Assembly (NCBI RefSeq): GCF_900167075.1
Contig: NZ_FUWH01000007.1
Span: 124,001-188,000 of the forward strand
Origin: Sediminibacterium ginsengisoli
GTDB lineage: Bacteria > Bacteroidota > Bacteroidia > Chitinophagales > Chitinophagaceae
Direction of reading: 5' to 3'
DNA: 64,000 nt
Below the pieces are notes generated by a model. It made no database searches. It was given only the letters and a program-made list of their open reading frames with translations, and was not told where the DNA came from. Every line of letters begins with the position of its first letter. The first letter of the stretch is position 1. The translations under genes were made by a program, and so were the position numbers. This document shows positions 43,221-53,172 of the stretch, piece after piece.

Positions 43221-43958
43221 TTATAACCAGGAATGGTTCAGGAAGGGATAGTTTTTAAGCTCCGTCCATACAGAAGTACGGGAAAGAGTTTTAAGCGCAG
43301 CGATATGTTTCATGTGATGCACATCGCTTCCGGCGAGCGTGATCAACTTGTCTTTCAGTAACCGCGTAGCAATATTTTTAACGGCCGGGCCATAATATCC
43401 GGTAAAGGACAGGAGATTGACCTGCAGCAGGCAGCCGGCATCGCAGAGCTTACGATAAACTGCGTAATCATTATGATAAAAATTATAGCGCTCAGGATGT
43501 GCCAGAACAGGCTGGTACCCACTCAGGCTGAGCTCGAATATTTCGTTATGCAAAAAAGGTGACTCTGCGAGATAAGACATTTCAATCAGCAGGTAATTAC
43601 CGGTTAATTTCAGCAATGAGTGATTATTCCTGTTCAGGGTAAAACCTTCGTCGAGCATATATTCTGCCGCATACGCGATCTCTATATCAGCAGGCCCGTT
43701 ATCGGCCAGGCGTTTTTCAAGTTTTGCATGTGCTTCTGAAATAGACGCGGGAGTATTACGGTACATATCTGCCATAACATGTGGTGTGCAGATGAGTTTT
43801 CGATAACCCAGCGCACGCATTTCTGTGATCAGCTGTACCGATTGTTCAATGTCTTCAGCACCATCGTCCAGTGCCGGCAGCAGGTGGCTGTGCATATCTG
43901 TGCTCAAAAAAGACAGATCTGTGGGCTCCGTTTTTTTATTTCTGAATAATCCGAACAT
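43221..43958 (-). CDS. CpsB/YwqE-type tyrosine-protein phosphatase (PHP fold)
   Basis: 245 aa from ATG 43958 (MFGLFRNKKTEPTDLSFL); an in-frame Met at 44024 lies inside the previous gene. Metal ligands of the PHP-like fold: DMHSHLLPALDDGAED near the start, ICTPHVMADMYRNT, VLAHPERYNFY and AGSDVHHMK. CpsB phosphatases dephosphorylate tyrosine kinases that control capsule export, so it probably regulates the chain length or output of this locus. The kinase is not in the window. Confidence 0.92.
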   Translation of the reverse strand: MFGLFRNKKTEPTDLSFLSTDMHSHLLPALDDGAEDIEQSVQLITEMRALGYRKLICTPHVMADMYRNTPASISEAHAKLEKRLADNGPADIEIAYAAEYMLDEGFTLNRNNHSLLKLTGNYLLIEMSYLAESPFLHNEIFELSLSGYQPVLAHPERYNFYHNDYAVYRKLCDAGCLLQVNLLSFTGYYGPAVKNIATRLLKDKLITLAGSDVHHMKHIAALKTLSRTSVWTELKNYPFLNHSWL

Positions 43959-43984
43959 CTTATAAAGGTAATATTGTTCCGCTA

Positions 43985-44782
43985 TCAGCCGCGGTTCCGC
44001 CTGCGATAAGACAGCCAGCGCCATTGCAGTGCCGGGAACAGGAATTGTTTTACTTTATACAACGGTTTGCAATACAATGTATACCATCTGGGACTTATCT
44101 TATTATTTTCCCAGACAAGCCGGTCTTCTTTATTGATTGAAAATCTTCTGCTGAAGCTACCCGTGCTCACACCGCCGGTACGCATCCTGATCAATACTGC
44201 GGGAATATATGCAAGTGCGATGCGGTTGATCAGCAATAAGCGGATCAGCATATCGTAGTCTGCAGCCACTTTATAATCAATATTAAAAAGCCCGAAGCGT
44301 TCATAGCAGCCGCGTCTTACGTACACAGTAGGATGCGGAGGCATCCAGCCCCTGTAAAGCTGGCCATACCTGTATGATCCGGCCTTCCATACCCTTTTGA
44401 TCCGGCTGAGATCATTGCGGTCAACAAAAACAAGGTCGCCGTAAACAGCATCAATGCCAGCGTCTTCGAAACGGGCAGCAATACGCTCAATTACCCTGTT
44501 GTCTGCCAGCACATCGTCTGAATTCAGGATCCCGATAATATCGCCGGTAGCAAGTGCAATGCCTTTATTCATGGCATCATAGATGCCGTTGTCTTTTTCC
44601 GAACAGATCTTCGCGATGTGCGGAAAACGGTCAGCGATCTTCAGTGTATCGTCTGTTGAAGCTCCGTCTATGATGATATGCTCAATATCGGCGTAGCTCT
44701 GTTCTTTTACCGAACGCAGTGTGTCTTCCAGCGTAGCGGCACTGTTCCAGGTTGCCGTAATAATTGTGATTTTCAAACCCAT
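43985..44782 (-). CDS. Family 2 glycosyltransferase
   Basis: 265 aa from ATG 44782 (MGLKITIITATWNSAATLED); its start overlaps the carbamoyltransferase stop as TGATG. GT-A fold: IIIDGASTDDT near 35-45, GIYDAMNKGIALATGDIIGILNSDD shown here as NKGIALATGD and ILNSDD (the metal-binding DXD-like region), VYGDLVF, and MPPHPTVYVRR. Transfers one sugar of the repeat unit. Sugar unknown. Confidence 0.92.
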   Translation of the reverse strand: MGLKITIITATWNSAATLEDTLRSVKEQSYADIEHIIIDGASTDDTLKIADRFPHIAKICSEKDNGIYDAMNKGIALATGDIIGILNSDDVLADNRVIERIAARFEDAGIDAVYGDLVFVDRNDLSRIKRVWKAGSYRYGQLYRGWMPPHPTVYVRRGCYERFGLFNIDYKVAADYDMLIRLLLINRIALAYIPAVLIRMRTGGVSTGSFSRRFSINKEDRLVWENNKISPRWYTLYCKPLYKVKQFLFPALQWRWLSYRRRNRG

Positions 44783-46509
44783 CAGCGTTCTACGATATAA
44801 TTTTCCAGCACAAGCATATCCATTTGTGTACGCAGAAAACACTCCAGCGCTTCTGCCGGACTATTTACAATCGGTTCATTCTCGTTAAAAGATGTATTCA
44901 GCAGTATCGGAACACCCGTAATAGCATGAAATGCACTGATGAGCGCGTGATAACGCGGTGAAACATCTTTGCTCACGGTTTGCAGCCGCCCGGTTCCATC
45001 CACATGTGTTACGGCCGGGATCAGCGCGCGTTTATTTTCCTGCACCGGGAATACTTTTTCCATGAAGGGCACTTTATCATTCAGATCGAAAAAGGATGCC
45101 GCATATTCTTCGAGCACCGAGGGTGCAAATGGTCTGAAACTCTCTCTTCTTTTAACCTTGGCATTCAGGAGATCTTTGGCATCCTCACGCCGCGGATCTG
45201 CTATGATGGATCTTCCGCCCAGTGCCCTTGGACCAAACTCTGCCCTGCCCGTAAACCAGCCCACCACTGCGCCGTTTGCGATCTTTTCAGCAACATATTG
45301 CGGAAGTTCGGCATCGCCGAGTTTTTTATAACTGATGTTGCGGCTGCCGAGCAGTGTTTCTATCTCCTCCGGGCTTGCACGTTTGCCGGTATAGGCGCTG
45401 TAAATAGCCGGTTGTCTTTCCATGTTCAGCAGCTGGTGCTGTACATACAGTGCGGATCCCATGGAAATACCTGCATCATGACCTGCCGACGGAATATATA
45501 CCTGTCTGAAAGGCGTATTACGGCTGATCTTGCCGTTTGCAACGCTGTTCTGCGCTACACCTCCGGCAATACATACTTCGTTAAGCCCTGTTTTTTTATG
45601 GAGATGGTTCAGCAGATGAAAAATAACCTGTTCCGTTACTTTCTGTACTGATGCCGCAATGTCTTTATGGTGTTGATCCAGTGGCTGGTCTTTGGCTCTC
45701 GCCTTGCCCAGCAGTTCTTCCATTTTCTGGCCATACAATGAAGGGATCTGTGGAATATGTGCATCGCCATAGGTAACGAATCCTTTATGCGGCGATCTGA
45801 AGAAAGAAAGATCAAGTTGAAAAAGCCCATCATCGGTACAATGTATTACCTGCTCCAGCTTCTTCGCATACCTTGGGTTGCCGTACGGTGCCAGTCCCAT
45901 GATCTTATATTCATCCCCGTAATGCGGAAAACCGAGGAGTTGTGTAAATGCTGTATAGAAAACCCCTAAAGAATGCGGGAAATCAATAGAGTCTGATACT
46001 TCGATCCTGTTGTCGCTGCCCGTTCCGGTCATGGTGGTAGTAAAATCACCGGAACCATCTATACTCAGTAAAGCAGCTTCTTTAAAGGGCGATGCAAAAA
46101 ATGCGGATGCAAGGTGACTTCGGTGGTGTTCAACCGCGTGGATCTTCGGTTTGATGAGTGCTTTATCAATTGCAAAGTGGTGTTCGAATTCTTCTTCGAG
46201 ACTGGTTATTTTTTTCCGGTTGAAGAACCTGTCTTTTATAAATCCGAGACTCGCTACCGGTGATTGTGAAACGAAACGCAGTTTATTCCAGAATTTGGCG
46301 CCCGGGTCGCGGCCGATGGCAATATGGTCTACCTGGTCAAGGGTGATACCCGCTTCCTGCAAACAGAATGCAATGGCTTCTGAAGGAAAGCCAGCCCAGT
46401 GTTTGATGCGACGGGAACGCTCTTCTTCGGTTGCGGCTATCATGGTGCCGTTTACAAAAATAGCTGCGGATGAATCTGCGTGGTAGGCATTGAGGCCAAG
46501 AATGATCAT
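44782..46509 (-). CDS. Carbamoyltransferase (NodU/CmcH family)
   Basis: 575 aa. N-terminal Kae1-like domain: MIILGLNAYHADSSAAIF, EEERSRRIKHWAGFPSEA, HHRSHLASAFFAS, SIDGSGDFTT. C-terminal carbamoyltransferase domain: AGGVAQNSVANGKI, FTGRAEFGPRALGGRSIIAD, FRPFAPSVL and LLNTSFNENEPIV. Uses carbamoyl phosphate and ATP to O-carbamoylate a sugar hydroxyl. Placed among glycosyltransferases, it probably decorates the surface polysaccharide. All expected motifs are present. It abuts the GT2 gene by a TGATG overlap. Confidence 0.95.
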   Translation of the reverse strand: MIILGLNAYHADSSAAIFVNGTMIAATEEERSRRIKHWAGFPSEAIAFCLQEAGITLDQVDHIAIGRDPGAKFWNKLRFVSQSPVASLGFIKDRFFNRKKITSLEEEFEHHFAIDKALIKPKIHAVEHHRSHLASAFFASPFKEAALLSIDGSGDFTTTMTGTGSDNRIEVSDSIDFPHSLGVFYTAFTQLLGFPHYGDEYKIMGLAPYGNPRYAKKLEQVIHCTDDGLFQLDLSFFRSPHKGFVTYGDAHIPQIPSLYGQKMEELLGKARAKDQPLDQHHKDIAASVQKVTEQVIFHLLNHLHKKTGLNEVCIAGGVAQNSVANGKISRNTPFRQVYIPSAGHDAGISMGSALYVQHQLLNMERQPAIYSAYTGKRASPEEIETLLGSRNISYKKLGDAELPQYVAEKIANGAVVGWFTGRAEFGPRALGGRSIIADPRREDAKDLLNAKVKRRESFRPFAPSVLEEYAASFFDLNDKVPFMEKVFPVQENKRALIPAVTHVDGTGRLQTVSKDVSPRYHALISAFHAITGVPILLNTSFNENEPIVNSPAEALECFLRTQMDMLVLENYIVER

Positions 46510-46534
46510 CTGTTAATTTTTAAATCACTGCTGG

Positions 46535-47665
46535 TTATGAAGTGAATAATTTTTTATATCCTGCTTTGAAATCTGTTCCAAAATAATATTCACAGGCTTC
46601 ATGGTGGGCCTGTATACAAAACAGCTTATATGTAGTCTGGTCCATCAGCCGCATTCGTTCTAATGTTGCAATGACCGTCGACACATTGTTTATCTCCGTG
46701 TTAAACCCTGCCTTTTTTATTTCCAGATCCGTCCATGGAGTAAAAGGACTTGTTATGACCGGCCGGCCAACACTCAGGCATTCGTATAATGCATGACCAA
46801 AGTTTTCCCCTGAAGATAAAAGTGCTAATGCATCGTAAGCAGCTATTGTTTGCTGCACCATTTCGGGCTGAAGGTCGCCCTTGTAGGTGATTTTGTCTGG
46901 ATGACGGCTTATAATCGGCAGGCATTTTTTCTCCCAGTATTTGACATCCTTAACCGGCCCGTATACATTCAGATAAACATTATCCATTTCTGCAACAGCA
47001 GCCAGGAGCAGATCAAGATTTTTCTTGGCTGTGATCAGCGAGAGGTAAACAAGGTTCAGTTTCCCTGCCTCTTTTTGCGGCGTTGCAATAACAGGAAGGG
47101 GTTTGCGGGGGAGATTCGGCAATACTACAATACCGTTATTTTTAGCAAAAACTGATGCAATATCTTCCTTTTCCACAGGATCGGTAGCATGCCATTTTGC
47201 GTTGTTAAGCAAGCCGCTTTTCTTAAGCAGGAAAAGATAAATACGTTTCTTTTTGCTTTTGACATTTAAAGCTCCGGCCTGGAGCATTCCTCTGGGGCTA
47301 ATGATCATTTTCTTTTTCAGAAAAAAGTTGACCAATACCGGCAATAAAAAGAAGGAGCTGGAAAAAATGCCATTGAGATATATCACATCTGTTTTCCTGA
47401 CGGCGCGTATAAGGCTGCGGATCTGTAACCCACGGCCTGCTTTATAAAATATGCTGTATTCGTTTCCACGTACAACAATATTATTCCATTCATTTGGGGT
47501 TACCTGATCATAAGGAGCGGCTGCTGTAAGATCGTATGAACTGGTATATACCGATATGGTAAAATCTTCACGTATACACTCCGTAATATTTAACAGTGAT
47601 TGAATCGGGCCGCCCGCTTTATATCCCGGGTAATAATATTCGGCAAACACCAGCAATTTATTCAT
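46535..47665 (-). CDS. Family 4 glycosyltransferase
   Basis: 376 aa, GT-B fold. N-terminus MNKLLVFAEYYYPGYKAGGPI; middle IISPRGMLQAGAL; C-terminal donor site includes ALLSSGENFGHALYECLSVGRPVITS (key residues E-N-F-G-H-A and E-C-L), the GT4 ExxxxxxxE pattern. Overlaps the next gene by 4 nt. Adds one sugar of the repeat; donor unknown. Confidence 0.92.
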   Translation of the reverse strand: MNKLLVFAEYYYPGYKAGGPIQSLLNITECIREDFTISVYTSSYDLTAAAPYDQVTPNEWNNIVVRGNEYSIFYKAGRGLQIRSLIRAVRKTDVIYLNGIFSSSFFLLPVLVNFFLKKKMIISPRGMLQAGALNVKSKKKRIYLFLLKKSGLLNNAKWHATDPVEKEDIASVFAKNNGIVVLPNLPRKPLPVIATPQKEAGKLNLVYLSLITAKKNLDLLLAAVAEMDNVYLNVYGPVKDVKYWEKKCLPIISRHPDKITYKGDLQPEMVQQTIAAYDALALLSSGENFGHALYECLSVGRPVITSPFTPWTDLEIKKAGFNTEINNVSTVIATLERMRLMDQTTYKLFCIQAHHEACEYYFGTDFKAGYKKLFTS

Positions 47666-48852
47666 TTACCAGCTTGCTCTTTAATTTTTTCGATTGCCTG
47701 TATTACTTTTTCGTAGGAGTACTCATCCCTGATCAATTGCCTGGTTGCATTTCTTTGCGCTTCTACCTCTTCCGTACTTCTGCTCAGGTATTTACGAATT
47801 CCGTTTGCCAATGCTACGATATCACCCGTTTTATATATTTCTCCGTTTTTATAGCCCGTTCTTACAAGATCGAATGCGGAGCCGGTCATATCGGAAAGGA
47901 TAACCGGCAGACCGAAATTCATCGCTTCATTTACAGACAACCCCCAAGTTTCGCCTAAGCCTGATGTCATTACGAAAATATCCGCAGCCGCATAATAATA
48001 TGGAATCTGCGATTGGTTTACAAAACCTGTGAGTGTAATATCATTCGCAAGTTCATTGTCATTGATAAATGTTTCCATCTCCGCTCGTTTATCACCTTCA
48101 CCAACCATGACCAAATGTATATTCATACCTTTTAGCAGGAGCATCGCCTGCAACAGGTCTAAGGGTCTTTTTTTGCTGATATATTTACCGGAATACAAAA
48201 TGATTTTTTCCGAACCGGGTAATTTAACCAGTGCGCGTGCTTCTTCTTTTGAGACAGCATCGGCAACCTCTGCAAAACGTTTGTTATCTATACAATAGGG
48301 AGCGAAAACAAGTTGTTTTTCGGAAACACCCAATGCAGTATAAAATCTTTTGTTTTCATTTCCGATATACAGGAACCGGTCTACCCTGCTGAACAGCATT
48401 CTCAGCCACAGGTGTTTGAAAAATGTGACAACCCTGTTTTTCTTTAATTCATGAACATAAGGTGTTTCGGCACGCAGACATACAACATGACCGGCTGTTT
48501 TTGCAAAGAGAATAGCCATGATATTAGTCGCATACCCCCAGCCATGTATTATAAATACCGATTTTTCCTTTTTGAATAAATATTTCAGGATACCGAAATT
48601 GATTAATCCGAAAAATCCATTGTCGGAAGAAGGTTTAAAGGAATGATTTTTAAGAAACCGCGACCGGTAACCTGTAAGCATCGGGATATCCCATTGTATT
48701 TTCTTACCGAACTCTTTATCCAGCTTTCCATCCGGGTTCGCACCCGAGCAATAAATTATTTCAAGATCGGAGCTGTTTTCAGCTGTGATCTTCTGATATA
48801 GCGGAACAAAATACTGGATAGGATGCGAATTTAAAAAAACTACAGGGATCAT
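47662..48852 (-). CDS. Family 4 glycosyltransferase
   Basis: 396 aa from ATG 48852 (MIPVVFLNSHPIQYF), which overlaps the polymerase stop as ATGA; an in-frame Met at 49005 lies deep in the upstream gene. GT-B fold with SGKYISKKRPLDLLQAMLLL (start of the second domain) and VMTSGLGETWGLSVNEAMNFG, with the donor-site Glu pair. HGWGYATNIMAI and CLRAETPYVHELK in the first half. Unknown sugar. Confidence 0.92.
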   Translation of the reverse strand: MIPVVFLNSHPIQYFVPLYQKITAENSSDLEIIYCSGANPDGKLDKEFGKKIQWDIPMLTGYRSRFLKNHSFKPSSDNGFFGLINFGILKYLFKKEKSVFIIHGWGYATNIMAILFAKTAGHVVCLRAETPYVHELKKNRVVTFFKHLWLRMLFSRVDRFLYIGNENKRFYTALGVSEKQLVFAPYCIDNKRFAEVADAVSKEEARALVKLPGSEKIILYSGKYISKKRPLDLLQAMLLLKGMNIHLVMVGEGDKRAEMETFINDNELANDITLTGFVNQSQIPYYYAAADIFVMTSGLGETWGLSVNEAMNFGLPVILSDMTGSAFDLVRTGYKNGEIYKTGDIVALANGIRKYLSRSTEEVEAQRNATRQLIRDEYSYEKVIQAIEKIKEQAGK

Positions 48853-50261
48853 TGCTTTAATAACGGATCTACTATATTCTGGATCTTTTTTTGAGTTAGC
48901 AGGATTACAACAAAATAAATAAGTATAAAGCCAAATGCTTTTTTTGTATCGGCTCCATAAATATTTACCAGGAGAAAAAACGGCATGGTAAATATTGTTG
49001 CCCATAGCTGGTTAATACTTCGCCGGAAAAGGAATTTATACGCGGTTCCGCAAAAAAAACCGAACAGAAAAAGAGGGATATACATAAATACAGGGCCGAA
49101 ATCTATATAGGCATCAGCTGCCGTGCCCAGACTGAAAGATGTAGCCTGATCGGCACCGCTCAGGTTTAGCCCCGTATAATAGTTAGTGTGTTTACTGTCG
49201 TCCAGCGTTTCTTTATCAGGATCAAGAAAGCGCGGAACCAGGTAATGGGAAATGGCAGACCAGTATATTTTACCATATTCGTATGGTTTTACCGCCGGAA
49301 CATAGGCCGTAGCAGCTGCAAAGTACTGTACATAACCGATCCGGTTCACCAGTGTTACTATAGCATCTTTATACTCAGAATCGCGTACGTCATTCGCGCT
49401 TCGGATCAGGTTTACAATCGCATCTTTTTTGCTTACTGTTACTGACTGACTAACCACTCCCTGCGTAACATAGTTCCGGTAATTTTTTTTGACAGAAGTC
49501 CACAGAATACTGACATGCGCAATTAAGCCTGCACCCAGGAGCAGCAGGAAGGCCGACCGGAAATTGATCATTTTGCGCTGTAAAACAGCTATGGAAATAA
49601 ATGTGAAGAACATGATATACAGAAAGCTGCTGGCGAAAAAAGAAGATAATCCCAATACGAATTCAGTACAGATAATCAGGTACAATATTAACCGCAGTTC
49701 TTTTGCAGTTTTATGTACCAGGTAGAATGTCAGGAAGAAAAAGCCCCATTTGATATAAAAGAAGAAATAGATCAACTGAACAACAGACGGGAATGCCCAG
49801 ATTACGATCTGGGTTAAATAAATCACTACAGATATTGCAACATAGATAAACAAAGATTTCTTAGCTGAATACTGCACCGCTATAGTGTTAAGATCGGGAT
49901 GTTTCAATTTCCGCACGGCCAGAAAAAGCCCCGCCGAAAAAGAATACAATGAAATAATAGAAAGTGTTATAGTGAACGGGAACTGGCTAACCGGGAAAAT
50001 CGTATTGCGCATCAATTCAGCAAGGGTTGTTCCGGTGGCAGAACAATATAAGATTTGTATAGAAACAGAAAGCCATTGTACCAATTGCCCCCAGAACAAT
50101 ACATTCGACTGCTGCGGAATCCAGAAAAATTTATAGATCAGTAACGGGTAAAAACAGATCAGGGAGATCAACAGCACGTCTTCGCCAGCGATTAAAGCAT
50201 ATAGTGAATAGCCACCTGCGGCTAACCATAATAGAATTGGTATTTTAATCTTTCCGAACAT
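48849..50261 (-). CDS. wzy: Wzy-like oligosaccharide repeat-unit polymerase
   Basis: 470 aa with about 11-12 hydrophobic helices and one large periplasmic loop near 285-375 (RNYVTQGVVSQSVTVSK to SGADQATSF). This topology and the ATGA overlap with a glycosyltransferase fit a Wzy-type polymerase that joins lipid-linked repeats in the periplasm. The sequence itself is poorly conserved in this family, so the call rests on topology, the VPRFLDPDK segment and locus context. Confidence 0.75.
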   Translation of the reverse strand: MFGKIKIPILLWLAAGGYSLYALIAGEDVLLISLICFYPLLIYKFFWIPQQSNVLFWGQLVQWLSVSIQILYCSATGTTLAELMRNTIFPVSQFPFTITLSIISLYSFSAGLFLAVRKLKHPDLNTIAVQYSAKKSLFIYVAISVVIYLTQIVIWAFPSVVQLIYFFFYIKWGFFFLTFYLVHKTAKELRLILYLIICTEFVLGLSSFFASSFLYIMFFTFISIAVLQRKMINFRSAFLLLLGAGLIAHVSILWTSVKKNYRNYVTQGVVSQSVTVSKKDAIVNLIRSANDVRDSEYKDAIVTLVNRIGYVQYFAAATAYVPAVKPYEYGKIYWSAISHYLVPRFLDPDKETLDDSKHTNYYTGLNLSGADQATSFSLGTAADAYIDFGPVFMYIPLFLFGFFCGTAYKFLFRRSINQLWATIFTMPFFLLVNIYGADTKKAFGFILIYFVVILLTQKKIQNIVDPLLKQ

Positions 50262-50276
50262 TATTTAAACCCGCTT

Positions 50277-51434
50277 TTATTTAACAGCCTTCAGAATATG
50301 AATAAAATTATCTGCCACTTTACATATATTAAAATTATCTTCAATATGTTTCCTTGCTTTTAAAGCATGTTCTTTATATAAAGCAGGATTTGTAGCATAA
50401 AAAACTATTGCATCCGTCATTTTTTCAACATCTTCTTTAGGCACAATGATCCCGTTCACGCCGTTTTCAACAATTTCGGTTGCTCCGCCAGACGCTGTTA
50501 TGATAACAGGTTTTTCGCAGGACATTGCTTCCGCAACTACCAGCCCATAGCCTTCATCGTGCCTGGATGCCAGAACAAGCACATCTATGGATGTGTAAAA
50601 ATCATTCACATTTTCACTCCAGCCAGAGAATACAATGTATTCATTTAACCCCTTTCTATTGATTAATTCCTTTAAATGACTATAAAAGGGTTCCAGTTGC
50701 TTTCCTCCTATCACGAGCCTCAGGCTGGAGACTTTACCAATTGCTTTTTCAAATGCTATGAGAAGATCTTCATGTCCTTTCGTTGCAGACATCTGGCCGG
50801 TGATCCCTAATATAAAACTGTTACCGGGCCATTTTTCCGAATATGCTTTCCGGGATTTATGTTCTTGCCTTTCCGGGAGTGATATGCCATTATGGAGAAG
50901 AGATATCCGATTCGCTTTACAGCCTAATTTCTGAAGACGGTCGCTGACGCTTTGTGAAATGGCGATAAACCTGTTAACCGGCCTGGCATACAAAGAAAAC
51001 AATCTCACCTGGAAAGGAATGGCAGGAGACGGATCGTGCATATGACAAACTACTTTCCGTTTACTGAAAAGCAATACAGGAAGCAGTAGTATTAATTCAT
51101 GATGGTTTGCAAAAAAAACAATATCCGGTTTTTCCCTGCGAAAAGCATTCAGTACATCGGAATACAGACGCGGCAACTTAATCAAAGCTGAAAAACTCAT
51201 TTTCAGGTATTGCCAGTTCAGGTTACGGCTGAACATACCCAGCCAGCTGAATGAATAGGCAAACCCGGCTTTTTTAACATGTTTCTCAAACTCTCCGTTC
51301 GTCCAGCGGGTTATTATAAAATGCGGTTCAACCTGTTCTGCGGCTGCTGAGAAAAGATCTATGGTAGCGTGCTGCAGGCCAAAGCAAAACCCCGATGGAA
51401 CAATCGCCAGTACTTTTATTTTATGATCATCCAT
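50277..51434 (-). CDS. Family 4 glycosyltransferase
   Basis: 385 aa, GT-B fold. CHMHDPSPAIPFQVRLFSLY in the first half, ITGQMSATKGHEDLLIAFEKA opening the second, and LASRHDEGYGLVVAEAMSCEKPVII with the conserved Glu pair, here D-E-G-Y-G and E-A-M. FSGWSENVNDFYTSIDVLV is the typical preceding helix. Overlaps the next gene by 8 nt. Confidence 0.92.
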   Translation of the reverse strand: MDDHKIKVLAIVPSGFCFGLQHATIDLFSAAAEQVEPHFIITRWTNGEFEKHVKKAGFAYSFSWLGMFSRNLNWQYLKMSFSALIKLPRLYSDVLNAFRREKPDIVFFANHHELILLLPVLLFSKRKVVCHMHDPSPAIPFQVRLFSLYARPVNRFIAISQSVSDRLQKLGCKANRISLLHNGISLPERQEHKSRKAYSEKWPGNSFILGITGQMSATKGHEDLLIAFEKAIGKVSSLRLVIGGKQLEPFYSHLKELINRKGLNEYIVFSGWSENVNDFYTSIDVLVLASRHDEGYGLVVAEAMSCEKPVIITASGGATEIVENGVNGIIVPKEDVEKMTDAIVFYATNPALYKEHALKARKHIEDNFNICKVADNFIHILKAVK

Positions 51435-52275
51435 TTTGTTCAGTAAAATTATCCGGCCATTTTGCTTTTTGGATATTTATTGGCAGGTTTGAATTTGGAA
51501 CATATTCGGAATGTATATCATCTACAGAATCAGCTTCCCAGCCAATCGATTCCCGGTGGCTGGATTTCTGAAATTTATCTCTGATCCGGGCATTATCTCC
51601 CAGCCAGCATCCATGATGAAACACGCCAATCTGTTCCGGGCAATTAATGAAGCCAAAGAAAAATGCAGACCAATCCGGAAGCCGCAGCATTTTGAATAAC
51701 CTGGCTAACCTGTGCTCATTCCAGGAAACAACTCTGCGTTGTTCGAAAAGGACTCCGGGTTTAACAAACCCGAAATGCGTAAAATCGATTGTCGTTCTCG
51801 GTATCCTACGATTCCACGTGCGCACATAATTATACCCTGTTACCCGCATTCCCCGCGGGTTCTTCTTTTCAAGGAAAGAGAGAATCGATGGAATGGTAGT
51901 CTGGTCATATATTTCATCGGCATCGATGACCCAGAAATAATCAGGCGGGTTGTGAAATGCTTCAACTGCCGTTATCGGGTTTCCGTGTGTTTGTATACCC
52001 TTAAAACTTTTCCTGTTAAAGGCCAGCATTTCCATATTCCTCGCTGCTGCTTCATCAGGAAGACGCCGTACAACAAGATTGATCTTTCCTCCCGGATCCG
52101 GATATTTTAATATTATATCAACGGTACCATCAGTATTTACGGCTGTACCATACCAGTCTCTGTCGTATTGTGTAATAACGGAGATCCTGTCGCAGAAGGG
52201 ATAAATAGTATCCAGTTGCGCAGTAATAAAATTCTCTTCGTTTAGAGCGAGAATGATGGCATGTATTTTAAGCAT
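51427..52275 (-). CDS. Family 2-type glycosyltransferase
   Basis: 282 aa. MLKIHAIILALNEENFITAQ starts a GT-A fold, DFWVIDADEIYD-like DXD region (YFWVIDADEIYDQ) near 112-124, and a C-terminal part with GVFHHGCWLGDNARIR. Sequence outside these points is divergent from common GT2 enzymes. Overlaps the preceding methyltransferase stop by 8 nt. Confidence 0.83.
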   Translation of the reverse strand: MLKIHAIILALNEENFITAQLDTIYPFCDRISVITQYDRDWYGTAVNTDGTVDIILKYPDPGGKINLVVRRLPDEAAARNMEMLAFNRKSFKGIQTHGNPITAVEAFHNPPDYFWVIDADEIYDQTTIPSILSFLEKKNPRGMRVTGYNYVRTWNRRIPRTTIDFTHFGFVKPGVLFEQRRVVSWNEHRLARLFKMLRLPDWSAFFFGFINCPEQIGVFHHGCWLGDNARIRDKFQKSSHRESIGWEADSVDDIHSEYVPNSNLPINIQKAKWPDNFTEQNG

Positions 52276-53172
52276 ATACGGGCTCGCAGAGTAAATGGTA
52301 GCTTAACAATTGCGGTGTCAGTTCAATATCCGAGAAAAATTCGTCCTTATTTTTCAGTTGCCGTCCTTTTGAAGGGAAAAAGCGGTTCAGGAAACGGCGC
52401 GCCTTGCTCTTCCGCTGTTCGTCAAGAAACGAATAAAAAGAAATGGAATAGCCCTGATTTTCCAGCCATGATATCACGTCTTCGCAGTTATCCTGGTAAT
52501 TCAATATGAACTGCGGGTGAATTTCGATCAGTAACACCGGTTTATGTTTTCCGATAATGCCGGATGCGCCTTGCAGCACTTTGTATTCATAACCTTCAAC
52601 ATCTATTTTGATATAGTCGATTTGTTCCTGATTTTTCAGTTCCGAGTCTAGTGTACTGACCGGTATTTCAATTGTATCGGCGTTTTCGGCGGCCGCAATG
52701 GAAGAATTATTGTTTTTAAACATTCTTAATTTACCACTTTCTTTTCCGACAGCCATCATCTTCATGTTAATATTCCCTGCATTATTTGTTTCAACAGAAC
52801 TGATAACAGTATTATAAAGATGGGGCATCGGTTCAAATGCGTGTATTTGCTTTGCCTTATCCGCCATCAGCCATAAGGTTGTGCCGATATTGGTTCCAAC
52901 ATCCACATATACAAAACCCTGCGGCAGCATTTTTTTATTTTTCCTACCAGGAAATACTCCGGTAAATACCGGCATCCTTCAAAGATCAGGTCTGCTATTG
53001 TTGATTTGTCAACAGCATTATTATCCCTGTTAACAGAGATCGCATAATTCTTATAATAAGGGATAGTAATCATCCCTCCCTCATTCAACAGGCGGCTGAT
53101 CAAAAAAGACAACCTGTGTTTCAGTGGGATTATCCTGGCAATAAGGCGGTATTGCCATACGTTAATCTTCAT
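52268..53172 (-). pseudogene. FkbM-family methyltransferase split by a frameshift at an A7 run
   Basis: Two overlapping frames together give one FkbM protein of about 300 aa. The first frame (start 53172) encodes MKINVWQYRLIARIIPLKHR to EYFLVGKIKK; the second encodes MLPQGFVYVDVGTNIGTTL onward, with the SAM-binding VDVGTNIG motif and IDYIKIDVEGYEYKVLQGA. The shift falls exactly at seven A residues on the minus strand (plus-strand T run 52930-52936). In the first frame the codons are ATA AAA AAA TGC; a -1 slip or one extra A gives KIKKMLPQG. So this is a recent indel, a phase-variable or slippage-expressed gene, or an assembly error. Product would O-methylate a sugar. Overlaps both neighbours. 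Confidence 0.85.

Noticed and set aside
52867-53172. The 101-codon frame as a separate gene
   Set aside because: Its protein is the N-terminal part of an FkbM methyltransferase continued in the next frame.
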